Shown here piece by piece: positions 42,650 to 51,415 of a stretch of 64,000 nt of DNA (the stretch's first letter is position 1; each line of letters begins with the position of its first letter). The notes below the pieces were generated by a model. That model saw nothing but the letters and a program-made list of their open reading frames with translations. It did no database searches and had not been told where the DNA came from. The position numbers and the translations under genes were made by a program. This DNA comes from Bacteroidota bacterium. GTDB taxonomy: Bacteria; Bacteroidota; Bacteroidia; Chitinophagales; LD1. The stretch is from positions 107,879 to 171,878 of the forward strand of contig JAFDYN010000004.1 in the NCBI GenBank assembly GCA_018267385.1. Direction: 5' to 3'.

Positions 42650-44101
42650 TTAATGTATCACTTGTAGCTTGGCTATGCCGCGGCTGGTGCCGGTCTGATC
42701 AGTGCATCCCAGCAGGTAGAGGCCACTTCCCAGGTCGCTGACTGATAGGTGTATGGTCTCTTTAGCTACCTCCCTCTTCAGTATCCGGCCTGTGAGGTCA
42801 GAGATCTCTATGGTGGCCAGAGACGACAGGGCCGCCCCGGCTTGCGAGAGGTCTATATTGACCGCATCATTGGCGGGATTGGGATAGACATTTATAGCTG
42901 CGATATCCAGGTCATGCACTCCTGATCCTATACACTCTATCCAGAAAGTATAACAGATGGTCGTATCTCCTGATGGATTGTATGCTGTGAGGCACACCTC
43001 TGCTTGAAAGGCAGAATCAGGAGTAGCCTGTATCTTGATCAGATTGGTATTGCCCCAGGTGGTATCGGTGCCATTACCGCTGATATAGGTCACCTCCCAG
43101 TGCACGGAGTCTGATAGCACGGAGGCATCCTGCGCAGTAGTGAGGCAGTGCGCAGATTCCTCATAGGTAAAGTCTACTCCCGGTAGCGGCAATGTCACTT
43201 TGACGATCAGGCTCGCGGTATCACATTTATCCGGTAGCGTGGTGTAGCAGGATACGTAGTAGAGGGTATCATCTCCGCTATTGTGAAAATCTGTAGGGTG
43301 AAAGGTAAGCGAATCACAGCCATATAGCCTAGCCCATGCTGCCGCAGGGCCGTATACAGATGTGACGCAGATGCTATCTGTGACTATATACACGCTGTCA
43401 TTGGCCTGCAGCCGTACAGATACCGTGTCGGGCTGGGTCAGGGTGGCCGAGTCGTCAAATACCTTAGGCGGGAAATACAGGTTCACGATCACAGTGCCGG
43501 TATCACATAGTGTAGGGATCTTGCGGCTGCATGCCTTGTAGCGAAAGGTGTCAAGCCCCCAGTATCCGGCATTGAGCGTCTTGTATTTCACAGAGTCACA
43601 TCCCCTCAGTACCGACCAGCCCGCACGGGAGGTAGTAGTACGGAGCAGGCTGCTGAGGCAGAGCGAGTCTCCCACTACTTTATTGGAGTCATTGTCCATC
43701 AGCCTCAGCCAGAGAGAGTCATACTGCATGAGCAGGATGGTATCATTATTGGCTCGGGGGCGGATGGTCATGAAGACACGCCCTGTATCACAGAGCGTAG
43801 GCTGCAGGTGTGAGTAGCAGGAAACATAGAAGAAAGTATCTCTGCCGTAGAAACCACGATCGGTCTGCTGATAGCTTACATGCTTGCAGTCAGCCACACT
43901 AGCCCAGCCATGGCCTCCGTATACCTGGGTCAGGCATACTGTATCACCGGCTACGAAGTTGCTATCATTAGACAGCGGTGTGAGGCCCACCGAGTCCAGG
44001 CGCGTAATGGTATAGGAGTCATTGAGCGGTCGCGGAGCACGCTGACCATATGCTGTGATGATACAAAAGACCAATAAAAACAGTACGTATAGTTTTCTCA
44101 A
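42650..44101 (-). CDS. T9SS-secreted protein with three cadherin/Ig-like repeats
   Basis: 483 residues. Signal peptide RKLYVLFLLVFCIITAYGQ; three repeats of about 95 residues (about 21-113, 113-208, 208-303) each with a GDTVCLTSV-like turn followed by FYxxCYxxxPTLCDTG; a further domain with two Cys (about 305-385); and a C-terminal type A sorting domain (NVYPNPANDAVNIDLSQAG onward, about 405-483). Two Cys per repeat suggest disulfides. The start codon is TTG at 44101, where the signal peptide begins. It is a paralogue of the next gene downstream (44198-46081), which has one copy of the same repeat. Confidence 0.85.
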   Translation of the reverse strand: MRKLYVLFLLVFCIITAYGQRAPRPLNDSYTITRLDSVGLTPLSNDSNFVAGDTVCLTQVYGGHGWASVADCKHVSYQQTDRGFYGRDTFFYVSCYSHLQPTLCDTGRVFMTIRPRANNDTILLMQYDSLWLRLMDNDSNKVVGDSLCLSSLLRTTTSRAGWSVLRGCDSVKYKTLNAGYWGLDTFRYKACSRKIPTLCDTGTVIVNLYFPPKVFDDSATLTQPDTVSVRLQANDSVYIVTDSICVTSVYGPAAAWARLYGCDSLTFHPTDFHNSGDDTLYYVSCYTTLPDKCDTASLIVKVTLPLPGVDFTYEESAHCLTTAQDASVLSDSVHWEVTYISGNGTDTTWGNTNLIKIQATPDSAFQAEVCLTAYNPSGDTTICYTFWIECIGSGVHDLDIAAINVYPNPANDAVNIDLSQAGAALSSLATIEISDLTGRILKREVAKETIHLSVSDLGSGLYLLGCTDQTGTSRGIAKLQVIH

Positions 44102-44140
44102 GTGGGAGATTTTCTTTGACTAAGATACGAATAAAGGGTA

Positions 44141-44173
44141 TAAAAAAGCCCTCTGCGCATGGCACAAAGGGCT
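44141..44173 (-). terminator. Intrinsic terminator after the PKD/T9SS gene
   Basis: Stem AGCCCT / AGGGCT (44147-44152, 44168-44173) with a 15-nt loop; a run of T follows on the minus strand (TTTTTT). Located 25 bp past the stop at 44198. Confidence 0.78.
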
Positions 44174-44197
44174 GCTTGTATATTTTATCGGACTGTA

Positions 44198-46081
44198 TTA
44201 ATGCATCACTTCAAATTTGCCGAGGATACGCTTGTTGCCTTTCGTATCGCGCAGGCCTATCATATAGACACCTGTACTAAGGTCTGCCACATTTATGTCA
44301 TTGCTGTTCTTTACCGCTAGAGTTTTCAGCCTTTCGCCCAGGATGTCGTAGACTTCTACAGCTTCTATTTCGCTCATAGTATTCTGATCTATGTGAGAGA
44401 GGTCGAGTACGATACGGTCAGAAGCTGGATTTGGATAGATGCTGAATTGAGATGCTGATATCTCATTGATGCCTTCACATGGATCTCCGCCTACGAAGCA
44501 TACAGAGTCACTTCCAGAAGTATTGAATACCCAAAGACAGATATTATACACATCACCAGGGAATCCATTGCTCTGCTGCAAAATGAAGCCATTTTGATTG
44601 ATGATCAAAGTATCCAGCAGTGCGTTAGTCTGGCTGGTGACATGCCATACCAATGAATCAGCATTCAGTGAGGTGCTGATGATAGTATCTGTACAATTCA
44701 AATATGGATGTGCAATATAAGATGCTACAGGCATTGGTTGAGCTACTGTTACATTGACCACTACCATGCCCGTATCACACAGGGTAGGCACATGGATATC
44801 GCAGACCTTATAGTAGAAGGTGTCCAGGCCGACATAGTTGCTATTGAGCGGATGGTAGACGATGTTATTGCAGCCGGAGACGGTAGCCCATCCGGTGGTA
44901 GCACCCAGGATACTATTGATGCAGAGAGTATCACCGGCATTGTGATTGACGTCATTGGCCAGTACATTGATGGTCACCGTACCCGGCTGGAGGAGGCTTG
45001 CAGTATCGTTGCCCGCTGTAGGAGGCGTGGTAGCAGCTACGATATTGGTGATATGCACGCTATCGCAGTGTGTGCTGGTACCGCTCACATTTGTCACGGT
45101 CAGGCATACGTAGTAGGTGCCATTGGCAGCATAGCTGTGCGTAGGGCTAGCTGTGGTGCCATTAGCCGTATTATCACCATAGCTCCATGAGTAGGTCACA
45201 GGCGTGCCTGTGGTGCTATCGTGAAATGCTACGCTACCCGAGGCGCCGGTCGTATAGCCGAAGTTGGCCACAGGTGTAGGAGGTGTCTTGCTCCAGCTCG
45301 CCGTTTTGGGATTGCCATTAGCATCAGCTGTGAAGCTGATCACAGAGCCATGCGCCTCTTTGGTCAGATAGTAGTAGGTATTGGTATTACTCACTATAGG
45401 ATTGGCTGGCAGGGAAGAGCTGGTCGGTACGTTGGCCCAAGGTGAAATGACAGTCAGCTTATACTCGAGTAGTGTACTGCTATGCTCCACGCGGTGCTGA
45501 CGAAGGCAATCATAAGTACCGAGTGGGGTGATCACTTTGCCCCATCCATCTATCGTATCAGTGTAGGTAGTGGTATTGGTAATACGGACCTGATAGATGG
45601 CAGACTGGCCAAAAGCACTCCCCGGCTGAGTAGTGGTGAAACCATATGTGCCGGCAAAATGCTGTCCGTAAGCAGTTGTAAACTTATATCCCGTATCTAT
45701 CGGACTGAATGGTGTCAGCAGTGTTGTACCATTGTAGACAGCCTGTCCTCCTACGTATGAGAAAAGAGCGGTCTGATTCTTGGCAAAAATGTATGTATTG
45801 TGATCTCCCGTCAGTGCCAGCGTAGCGCCGGGAATAGATGATAGCTGGGTGCTGGTTGGTGTCTGGTAAAACAGCGTGTCAGGCACATGGTTTTGGAGTG
45901 TATGAAAGTCATACACCTGATTGGCACCACGGTTACCAAAGTTGACAGTACCAGTCTGAGTATCTTTTTGCATCACATTGACCCAGCCAGCGTTAGCAAT
46001 GTCTGTAGACAAAAAAGTGATCTGTGCGTGAGTGGCGTAAGTACATAGGAACAAAGACAAGAGCGTAAGTAGTCTTTTCAT
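44198..46081 (-). CDS. T9SS-secreted protein with PKD and cadherin/Ig-like domains
   Basis: 627 residues. Signal peptide KRLLTLLSLFLCTYATHAQ; an N-terminal unidentified domain (about 20-255); a PKD domain (about 258-340, WSYGDNTANGTTASPTHSYAANGTYYVCLTVTN); one repeat of about 90 residues (NDTASLLQPGTVTINVLANDVNHNAGDTLCINSI) nearly identical in layout to the repeats of the neighbouring gene; and a type A sorting domain (SIYPNPASDRIVLDLSH onward). It is predicted to be extracellular and attached or released through T9SS. The two genes are tandem on the minus strand with a 96-bp gap and a terminator between. Confidence 0.86.
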   Translation of the reverse strand: MKRLLTLLSLFLCTYATHAQITFLSTDIANAGWVNVMQKDTQTGTVNFGNRGANQVYDFHTLQNHVPDTLFYQTPTSTQLSSIPGATLALTGDHNTYIFAKNQTALFSYVGGQAVYNGTTLLTPFSPIDTGYKFTTAYGQHFAGTYGFTTTQPGSAFGQSAIYQVRITNTTTYTDTIDGWGKVITPLGTYDCLRQHRVEHSSTLLEYKLTVISPWANVPTSSSLPANPIVSNTNTYYYLTKEAHGSVISFTADANGNPKTASWSKTPPTPVANFGYTTGASGSVAFHDSTTGTPVTYSWSYGDNTANGTTASPTHSYAANGTYYVCLTVTNVSGTSTHCDSVHITNIVAATTPPTAGNDTASLLQPGTVTINVLANDVNHNAGDTLCINSILGATTGWATVSGCNNIVYHPLNSNYVGLDTFYYKVCDIHVPTLCDTGMVVVNVTVAQPMPVASYIAHPYLNCTDTIISTSLNADSLVWHVTSQTNALLDTLIINQNGFILQQSNGFPGDVYNICLWVFNTSGSDSVCFVGGDPCEGINEISASQFSIYPNPASDRIVLDLSHIDQNTMSEIEAVEVYDILGERLKTLAVKNSNDINVADLSTGVYMIGLRDTKGNKRILGKFEVMH

Positions 46082-46148
46082 CTATAGAAGAGGGTTTTTT
46101 TGTTAAGCTGCTAAAGGTAATAACTGAGCGCGATACGCAGGTTGTTTT

Positions 46149-47702
46149 TCACTGTACAGCAGATACTTTTTTGTTAAAAGTCTTCATAGCATAGGTGGCA
46201 AAGTTTTGCAAGGTTGCCATAAAGGCTAACAGCATCAACGGCAGCAGTGGCAAGGTGTACCGCTCCTCCAGCCCGCGAAAGAAGTAACACAGGTAAAAGA
46301 AATAGGCAACTATGAGCCATCCTAAAATCAACCTTGCTGCCCTTTTTCCCTTTATGAGAAAATATAGAAAGGACAGACAACACGCTACATGCAGCAGTAG
46401 AAAGAGCAGGCGTAGTCCCTCCATCCACCAGGTGCCCCGCCAGGTGTGCTGAAATATCCAGAGAGACAGATTTGAGTGGAGGGTGGCGACCTTAAATACC
46501 TTGAGCGGAACGAGCACATGGCAGCTTAGCGGATGGGTACTATGTACCTGTGCCGTGTAGTGACCAAAAATGCTGATCACCTCCCGCTCTATGAGCGAAA
46601 TGGTATCCGGCATTGCAGTTCCCCGGGGGTAATGATCCCGCTGATAAACGATAGACGCCCTGTACAGATGATAGGCCTTGCGCAGATCTGCCTCGCCCAG
46701 GTCCCGCTGCACCAGGGGCGGAATGGTCATAAGGATACTATCGATATGCACCTCGCCGGTATCTCCATGCATAGTGGCCTGCCAGAGCGGCACCATAGAT
46801 TCATGAAAAGTACGCCCCTCCATCCCAAAGCTGCTGGCAAAGCGCCAGATGGCCTGGTGTGTAGGGCGAAACTGAGAGTTATTCTCCGCATAGTAGATGG
46901 GATAGATGCCGACCCACTCGTCGGCTATCCGGTAGCTGCGGTAGGCCCACATGATGAGTGGCAGCGCTATGATAAGGATATTGAGTAGCACAAAAGCGTT
47001 TCTGCGCAGCACAGGCAGGTTCTGAGTAGACCACCACGCCATGAGCGGCAAAGCTGCTGCAAAGATCAGCAGCACCGGCCTGACCAGGCCGATATAGCTC
47101 ATCAGTACAGCGGCCAGCAGGAAAAAGAACGGCCCCCGCCTGCGGTACGCCAGCAATAGCAGAAATATATAGGCGATCATCAGCGCCGGCGTGAGGCCTT
47201 CGGTCAGGCTATAGTATAAAAAACCTATAGCAAAAGGGCTCAGGCCATATATGATCTCGGCCATCAGCGCCCAGCCTGCTGACAGATTGAGCATCAGCCC
47301 GACACGATACAGCAGAAAAGTAGAAACAGCAAAAAGCAGGACCTGCATATACCTGAAGTACCGCTGTGCCGCATCATAGCCCCAGATTTTCATCAGCGCA
47401 TACCTGAAAAGGCCATAGCCCGGCGTGCGCAGGAAGTAGGACTGGCGGCCCGGATTATTGTCCCGCCAGACATGATAGTGAAAGTAGTTTTCTGCAGGGC
47501 GGATGTAGGCTGCATCGTCTACCGTAGCCACCCATCCCCAGCTGCTATCGGTTTTGGTGGTATGCTTTGTGCGCTCTACTTCTTTTAGTGCATGGATATT
47601 GGCTTCATTATACCCTATAGCCGTGAAAAAGGATAGTAGCGCTATAAGTAGTGCTACCAGTGCGTGATGGCGCCTGATAAAATGGGATACCGGCTGTTTC
47701 AA
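46149..47702 (-). CDS. GT39-like multi-pass membrane glycosyltransferase
   Basis: 517 residues with about ten membrane segments (for example HALVALLIALLSFFTAI, VLLFAVSTFLLYRVGL, IIYGLSPFAIGFLYYS, LMIAYIFLLLLAY). The loop FLRTPGYGLFRY after the first helix and a PLLPLMLLAFMA end fit ArnT/PMT-like enzymes that move sugars from polyprenyl phosphate onto lipids or proteins in the periplasm. The first extramembrane loop carries DDAAYI, in the place of the catalytic acid pair. The start codon is TTG at 47702; no ATG or GTG in frame upstream. Substrate unknown. Confidence 0.78.
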   Translation of the reverse strand: MKQPVSHFIRRHHALVALLIALLSFFTAIGYNEANIHALKEVERTKHTTKTDSSWGWVATVDDAAYIRPAENYFHYHVWRDNNPGRQSYFLRTPGYGLFRYALMKIWGYDAAQRYFRYMQVLLFAVSTFLLYRVGLMLNLSAGWALMAEIIYGLSPFAIGFLYYSLTEGLTPALMIAYIFLLLLAYRRRGPFFFLLAAVLMSYIGLVRPVLLIFAAALPLMAWWSTQNLPVLRRNAFVLLNILIIALPLIMWAYRSYRIADEWVGIYPIYYAENNSQFRPTHQAIWRFASSFGMEGRTFHESMVPLWQATMHGDTGEVHIDSILMTIPPLVQRDLGEADLRKAYHLYRASIVYQRDHYPRGTAMPDTISLIEREVISIFGHYTAQVHSTHPLSCHVLVPLKVFKVATLHSNLSLWIFQHTWRGTWWMEGLRLLFLLLHVACCLSFLYFLIKGKRAARLILGWLIVAYFFYLCYFFRGLEERYTLPLLPLMLLAFMATLQNFATYAMKTFNKKVSAVQ

Positions 47703-47761
47703 AATATTTTTACTGTCTGTAAAGATAAGACATACCTCCCGCTCTGATCTGCCCGAAAAAA

Positions 47762-47791
47762 GAAATCCCCTCCGTATATGGAGGGGATTTC
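47762..47791 (-). terminator. Intrinsic terminator after the HU gene
   Basis: Perfect 12-bp stem GAAATCCCCTCC / GGAGGGGATTTC with a 6-nt loop (47762-47773, 47780-47791). On the minus strand it is followed by six T. 22 bp past the HU stop. Confidence 0.93.
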
Positions 47792-47813
47792 CCGATAGAT
47801 CTGGTAGACAATA

Positions 47814-48089
47814 TTACTTGTTTACTCTCTTAGCGAGCTCAGCGCCAGCCTTGAACTTAGCTACCTTTTTAGCCTTGATCTTGATCTCTTTGCCGGTGCG
47901 TGGGTTGCGGCCTGTACGTGCAGCGCGCTTAGCTACTGAGAAAGTACCGAAGCCAACGAGGGTTACCTTGTTGCCTTTAGCCAGTGTAGATTCTACTGCG
48001 CCGATCACAGCGTCCAGAGCATCTGCAGCCTGACCCTTAGTGATCTTCGCGTCTTTCGCGATCTTGTCTACGAGTTCTCCCTTATTCAT
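47814..48089 (-). CDS. HU family nucleoid DNA-binding protein
   Basis: 91-residue histone-like protein that bends DNA as a dimer. All family features are present: [21 protein letters not shown] helix-turn start, [28 protein letters not shown] (the arm motif with RNPRTG), and [17 protein letters not shown] at the end. Length is right for HU. ATG at 48089; the longer frame from 48215 adds residues unlike the family. It is followed by a strong terminator. Confidence 0.96.
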   Translation of the reverse strand: MNKGELVDKIAKDAKITKGQAADALDAVIGAVESTLAKGNKVTLVGFGTFSVAKRAARTGRNPRTGKEIKIKAKKVAKFKAGAELAKRVNK

Positions 48090-48379
48090 TGTGTTTTTGT
48101 TTATAGGGGTTATGAATTGATTAACGCTGACGAAAGTATAAGGATGCCCTTCACTTTCAAAGCGCCTCTGCCTCTGCTGCTGTGCATAAGTGCGCCCTGT
48201 ATCCCGCACTATCACAAGGTTTTAGCATAAATATTTGATTTTCAGTATTATGCGCTGAAACCCTTGCTATCATTGCCTTTCAGGGCCTGTTGATATTTCA
48301 TATTTTCCGCCATATGACTCATTCGTTTTGATAAATGCTTTGCTATCACTAGCTTTCATCATCAATAAACTCTTTTGCC

Positions 48380-48601
48380 ATGCGTCATCTTATGCTTGTC
48401 ATCTTTGCTTCCTTTCTGATACATGCCACAGGCTGCAATCACAATAAGATACCATGCCCTACCTATGCCGACTCTACTCCTGAGAAAAAGAAAAAGGGAA
48501 AACCCGGCTCGCAGCAACCTGAGCTGCCTAAATCATACAAAGCCAAGAGCGGCGTACTACCCTCGGATGGTGGGGGCAAGCGAACCAAAGTACCGCGCTA
48601 G
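48380..48601 (+). CDS. Small exported basic lipoprotein
   Basis: 73 residues. A signal peptide (MRHLMLVIFASFLIHATGC) ends in a weak lipobox at Cys19, then CPTYADSTPEKKKKGKP and a Lys/Gly/Pro-rich tail ending KVPR. Small proteins with a Cys-Pro-Thr-Tyr motif after the signal Cys are common in Bacteroidota and mostly uncharacterised. Its stop lies two bases from the recG stop on the other strand. Confidence 0.68.
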   Translation: MRHLMLVIFASFLIHATGCNHNKIPCPTYADSTPEKKKKGKPGSQQPELPKSYKAKSGVLPSDGGGKRTKVPR

Positions 48602-48603
48602 TT

Positions 48604-50706
48604 TTAGCTGATCTTGCTCCAGGTAGTATCTTTCGCTTCCGTTTCGAGATAAGTTCTGAGTCGTTGATTTTCCTGTTTGATCAGGTCAGGATCAGTATCT
48701 ATGAGTGTGAATGCCTCCTGACGTGCAGCATCCAGTATATGTACATCTTCGGAGAGGTCTGCTATACGCAGGTTCACGGCGCCGCTCTGACGGGTGCCAT
48801 CCAGATCACCTGGGCCGCGCAGTTTGAGATCTTCTTCTGCTATGATAAAGCCATCGTTAGTCGCGCATAGCACTTCTACCCTTTTCTTGGAGACAGGATT
48901 TAATTTGGCTCCGGTCATCAATATGCAATAAGACTGTGAAGCGCCGCGCCCCACACGACCACGCAGCTGATGGAGCTGTGACAGGCCAAAGCGCTCTGTA
49001 TTTTCTATCACCATCACACTGGCATTAGGCACATTGACGCCCACTTCTATCACTGTCGTAGCGATCATGATCTGTGTCTCGCCCTTCACAAAGCGCTGCA
49101 TCTCGTAGTCTTTGTCCTGTGGCTTCATCTTGCCGTGCACGATGCTGATCTGATAGTTTGGTTTTGGGAAGGCGCGTGATAAACTCTCATAACCGTCCAT
49201 GAGATTTTTGAGATCAGACTCCTCAGAGTCTTCTATCATTGGGTAGACAAAGTAGATCTGTCTGCCCTCTGCTATCTGCTCCCGCACAAATCCAAATACC
49301 CGCAGCCTGTCGCTATCGGTGCGATGCACGGTGCGGATCGCCTTGCGCCCCGGAGGCAATTCATCTATCACTGACACATCGAGGTCGCCGTATACAGTCA
49401 TGGCGAGTGTACGTGGGATAGGCGTAGCAGTCATGACCAGCACATGCGGCGGTTTTACATTTTTTGCCCAAAGCTTGGAGCGCTGCTCCACGCCGAAGCG
49501 GTGCTGCTCATCTATCACTACCATGCCCAGATTTTTAAACTCGACAGTAGGCTCTATCAGCGCATGCGTACCGATCACGATATGGATGTTCCCCTCTTTC
49601 AGGTTATTGAGGATATAGTTGCGTGTTTTACCTTTTACACTTCCTGTCAGCAGTACGACCTCCAGTCCTAGTCCTTTCACCAGTGGCTCGATGCTCGCAT
49701 AGTGCTGCTGTGCCAATATCTCCGTAGGTGCCATAAGGCATGCCTGAAAGCCATTGTCGATTGCCATCAGCATGGTGAGCAGCGCGACGATCGTTTTGCC
49801 ACTGCCTACATCGCCCTGCAGCAGGCGGTTCATTTGCTTGCCTGAGAGCGTGTCTTTGCGGATATCGCGCAGCACGCGCTTCTGCGCGTCCGTCAGTGAG
49901 AAGGGTAGCTTCTCTTTATAAAATTTATCAAAGTAGTTGTCGATCTTCTCTAGCACAAAGCCGCGTACGGTATTACTGCGGTTGGCTTTCAGCTTCATCA
50001 CCTTCAGCTGTATCTGAAACAGCTCGTCAAACTTGATACGAAACTGTGCGTCTGCCAGTGCGTGCTCATTCTTCGGGAAGTGGATATTGCGCATGGCATC
50101 ATAGCGCGCCATGAGCTTTTGCCTGGATAGCACCGCCTCCGGCAGGTACTCCGGTATATCGCGCTCGCCAGCCTGCTCTACCATCTTGTGTGTCATCTTC
50201 TGGATGGCTCTAGAGTCTATGAATTTCTTCTTAGCCTTCTCAGTGGTGGGGTAAACAGGCTGCAAGCCCGGCGCTGCGTCCTTCTTGTACTCACTGGCTA
50301 GCTCCATCTCGGGATGCGGAATATTGTAATCGCCGTTGAAGTAATTCGGCTTGCCAAAAAGGATGTACTCTGTATTCAGTTTCAGGATGCGCTCGATCCA
50401 GTTGGCCCCCTGAAACCATACGAGCTGTATCTCACCTGTGCCATCTACAAAGCCTGCGACCAACCTCCTGCCGCGGCCTGTGCCGACCATATCAAAGTAG
50501 GTGATTCGCCCCTTCAGCTGAATGTACTGCGTATTAAAATTGATCTCGCGTATCTCGTGTATGACCGAGCGGTCTACATAGCGGAAAGGATAGTAATACA
50601 ACAGGTCACGGAAGGTCGCGATCTCAAACTCCTTGCGCATGACCTCGCCTTTGGCTGGGCCCACACCTTTGAGGTATTCTATAGGAGTATTGAGGAAGGA
50701 GGACAT
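48604..50706 (-). CDS. recG: ATP-dependent DNA helicase RecG
   Basis: 700 residues. It reverses stalled replication forks and branch-migrates Holliday junctions. N-terminal wedge/OB domain (about 55-150), then the SF2 helicase core with Walker A GDVGSGKTIVALL, DEQH (VIDEQHRFGVEQR), TATPIPRT, motif V MIATTVIEVGVNVPNAS and motif VI QLRGRVGRG, then the C-terminal TLRGPGDLDGTRQSG-type segment. Length is normal. A -7 box TACTTTTG (50711-50718, minus strand) ends 4 nt before the ATG, so its mRNA may be leaderless. Confidence 0.97.
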   Translation of the reverse strand: MSSFLNTPIEYLKGVGPAKGEVMRKEFEIATFRDLLYYYPFRYVDRSVIHEIREINFNTQYIQLKGRITYFDMVGTGRGRRLVAGFVDGTGEIQLVWFQGANWIERILKLNTEYILFGKPNYFNGDYNIPHPEMELASEYKKDAAPGLQPVYPTTEKAKKKFIDSRAIQKMTHKMVEQAGERDIPEYLPEAVLSRQKLMARYDAMRNIHFPKNEHALADAQFRIKFDELFQIQLKVMKLKANRSNTVRGFVLEKIDNYFDKFYKEKLPFSLTDAQKRVLRDIRKDTLSGKQMNRLLQGDVGSGKTIVALLTMLMAIDNGFQACLMAPTEILAQQHYASIEPLVKGLGLEVVLLTGSVKGKTRNYILNNLKEGNIHIVIGTHALIEPTVEFKNLGMVVIDEQHRFGVEQRSKLWAKNVKPPHVLVMTATPIPRTLAMTVYGDLDVSVIDELPPGRKAIRTVHRTDSDRLRVFGFVREQIAEGRQIYFVYPMIEDSEESDLKNLMDGYESLSRAFPKPNYQISIVHGKMKPQDKDYEMQRFVKGETQIMIATTVIEVGVNVPNASVMVIENTERFGLSQLHQLRGRVGRGASQSYCILMTGAKLNPVSKKRVEVLCATNDGFIIAEEDLKLRGPGDLDGTRQSGAVNLRIADLSEDVHILDAARQEAFTLIDTDPDLIKQENQRLRTYLETEAKDTTWSKIS

Positions 50707-50724
50707 CGGTCAAAAGTAAAAAAT

Positions 50725-50748
50725 ACCCGAGAGTATGACTTATCGGGT
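50725..50748 (-). terminator. Terminator overlapping the end of the orphan gene
   Basis: Stem ACCCGA / TCGGGT (50725-50730, 50743-50748) with a 12-nt loop, and a T-rich run (ATTTTTTACTTTTG) after it on the minus strand. It overlaps the last codons of the orphan gene and separates it from recG. Confidence 0.75.
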
Positions 50749-51324
50749 GGATAATTGCTCAAAGTAGAAGTCCTGCATAGTGTGAATGGAATCACTACTC
50801 TTCCCCGCAGATCGTATTTGATGCATTAGATCATTGCTATTAAAATCGTTGTTATCATCTGATCCATAAACTGAGGACCACTCATGCCCATATACTATAA
50901 AATCGCTATCAAAGGCCAACATGATCCTTTTAAAGCTATCATGATAAAAGTCTAAAGATTCTGGAGAGATAACAGATTGTGGGCTCCCGTATACGGAGAA
51001 AATATCCCAAGGTCCTGTCACCCATATCAGGTCATTAATACGGGCACAACGAATAGTATCATATAATCCTACGTTGGGCAATGAATACCTAAAACCATAA
51101 CTACCGTGTTTCTCCCAACCAGTATGTGACGAATCAGTCGCGCAGTTGCTTTTTGGCACATATTGACCTGAACCTCGCAAATATGAATGTGTCTCGTCCA
51201 GGCTTTTCAAGATTTTCCTTGCATCTATTTCGACATTTTTCAAAGTGTCGAGATACTTAGTCTCGTCTTCACCGATCTCATCATACAGATTGTTTTTACC
51301 GTAGGCAAAGACCCAAACCGCCAT
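50740..51324 (-). CDS. Orphan protein of unknown function
   Basis: 194 residues, no signal peptide, no membrane segment, no motif I recognise. It opens MAVWVFAYGKNNLYDEIGEDE with acidic and aromatic character, has a Trp-containing middle (DLIWVTGPWDIFSVYGSP) and an acidic DDNNDFNSNDLM stretch. Base composition is more AT-rich than its neighbours. It stands between the aconitase gene's terminator and its own terminator, a single-gene cassette. A -7-like box (TATCTTTA) lies about 20 bp upstream. Reality as a gene rests on the long open frame, ATG start and flanking signals; function cannot be named. Confidence 0.6.
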   Translation of the reverse strand: MAVWVFAYGKNNLYDEIGEDETKYLDTLKNVEIDARKILKSLDETHSYLRGSGQYVPKSNCATDSSHTGWEKHGSYGFRYSLPNVGLYDTIRCARINDLIWVTGPWDIFSVYGSPQSVISPESLDFYHDSFKRIMLAFDSDFIVYGHEWSSVYGSDDNNDFNSNDLMHQIRSAGKSSDSIHTMQDFYFEQLSTR

Positions 51325-51368
51325 AGTATTCTTTTATTTTTAAAGATAGTAAGTCAGCATAAAACAAA

Positions 51369-51394
51369 ACAGCCCCTCAGAGATGAAGGGCTGT
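51369..51394 (-). terminator. Intrinsic terminator after the aconitase gene
   Basis: Stem ACAGCCC / GGGCTGT (51369-51375, 51388-51394) with further TC/GA pairing inside, and GTTTTGTTTTA following on the minus strand, 22 bp past the stop. Confidence 0.82.
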
Positions 51395-51415
51395 CTATTG
51401 TCTATTTCAAACGAA

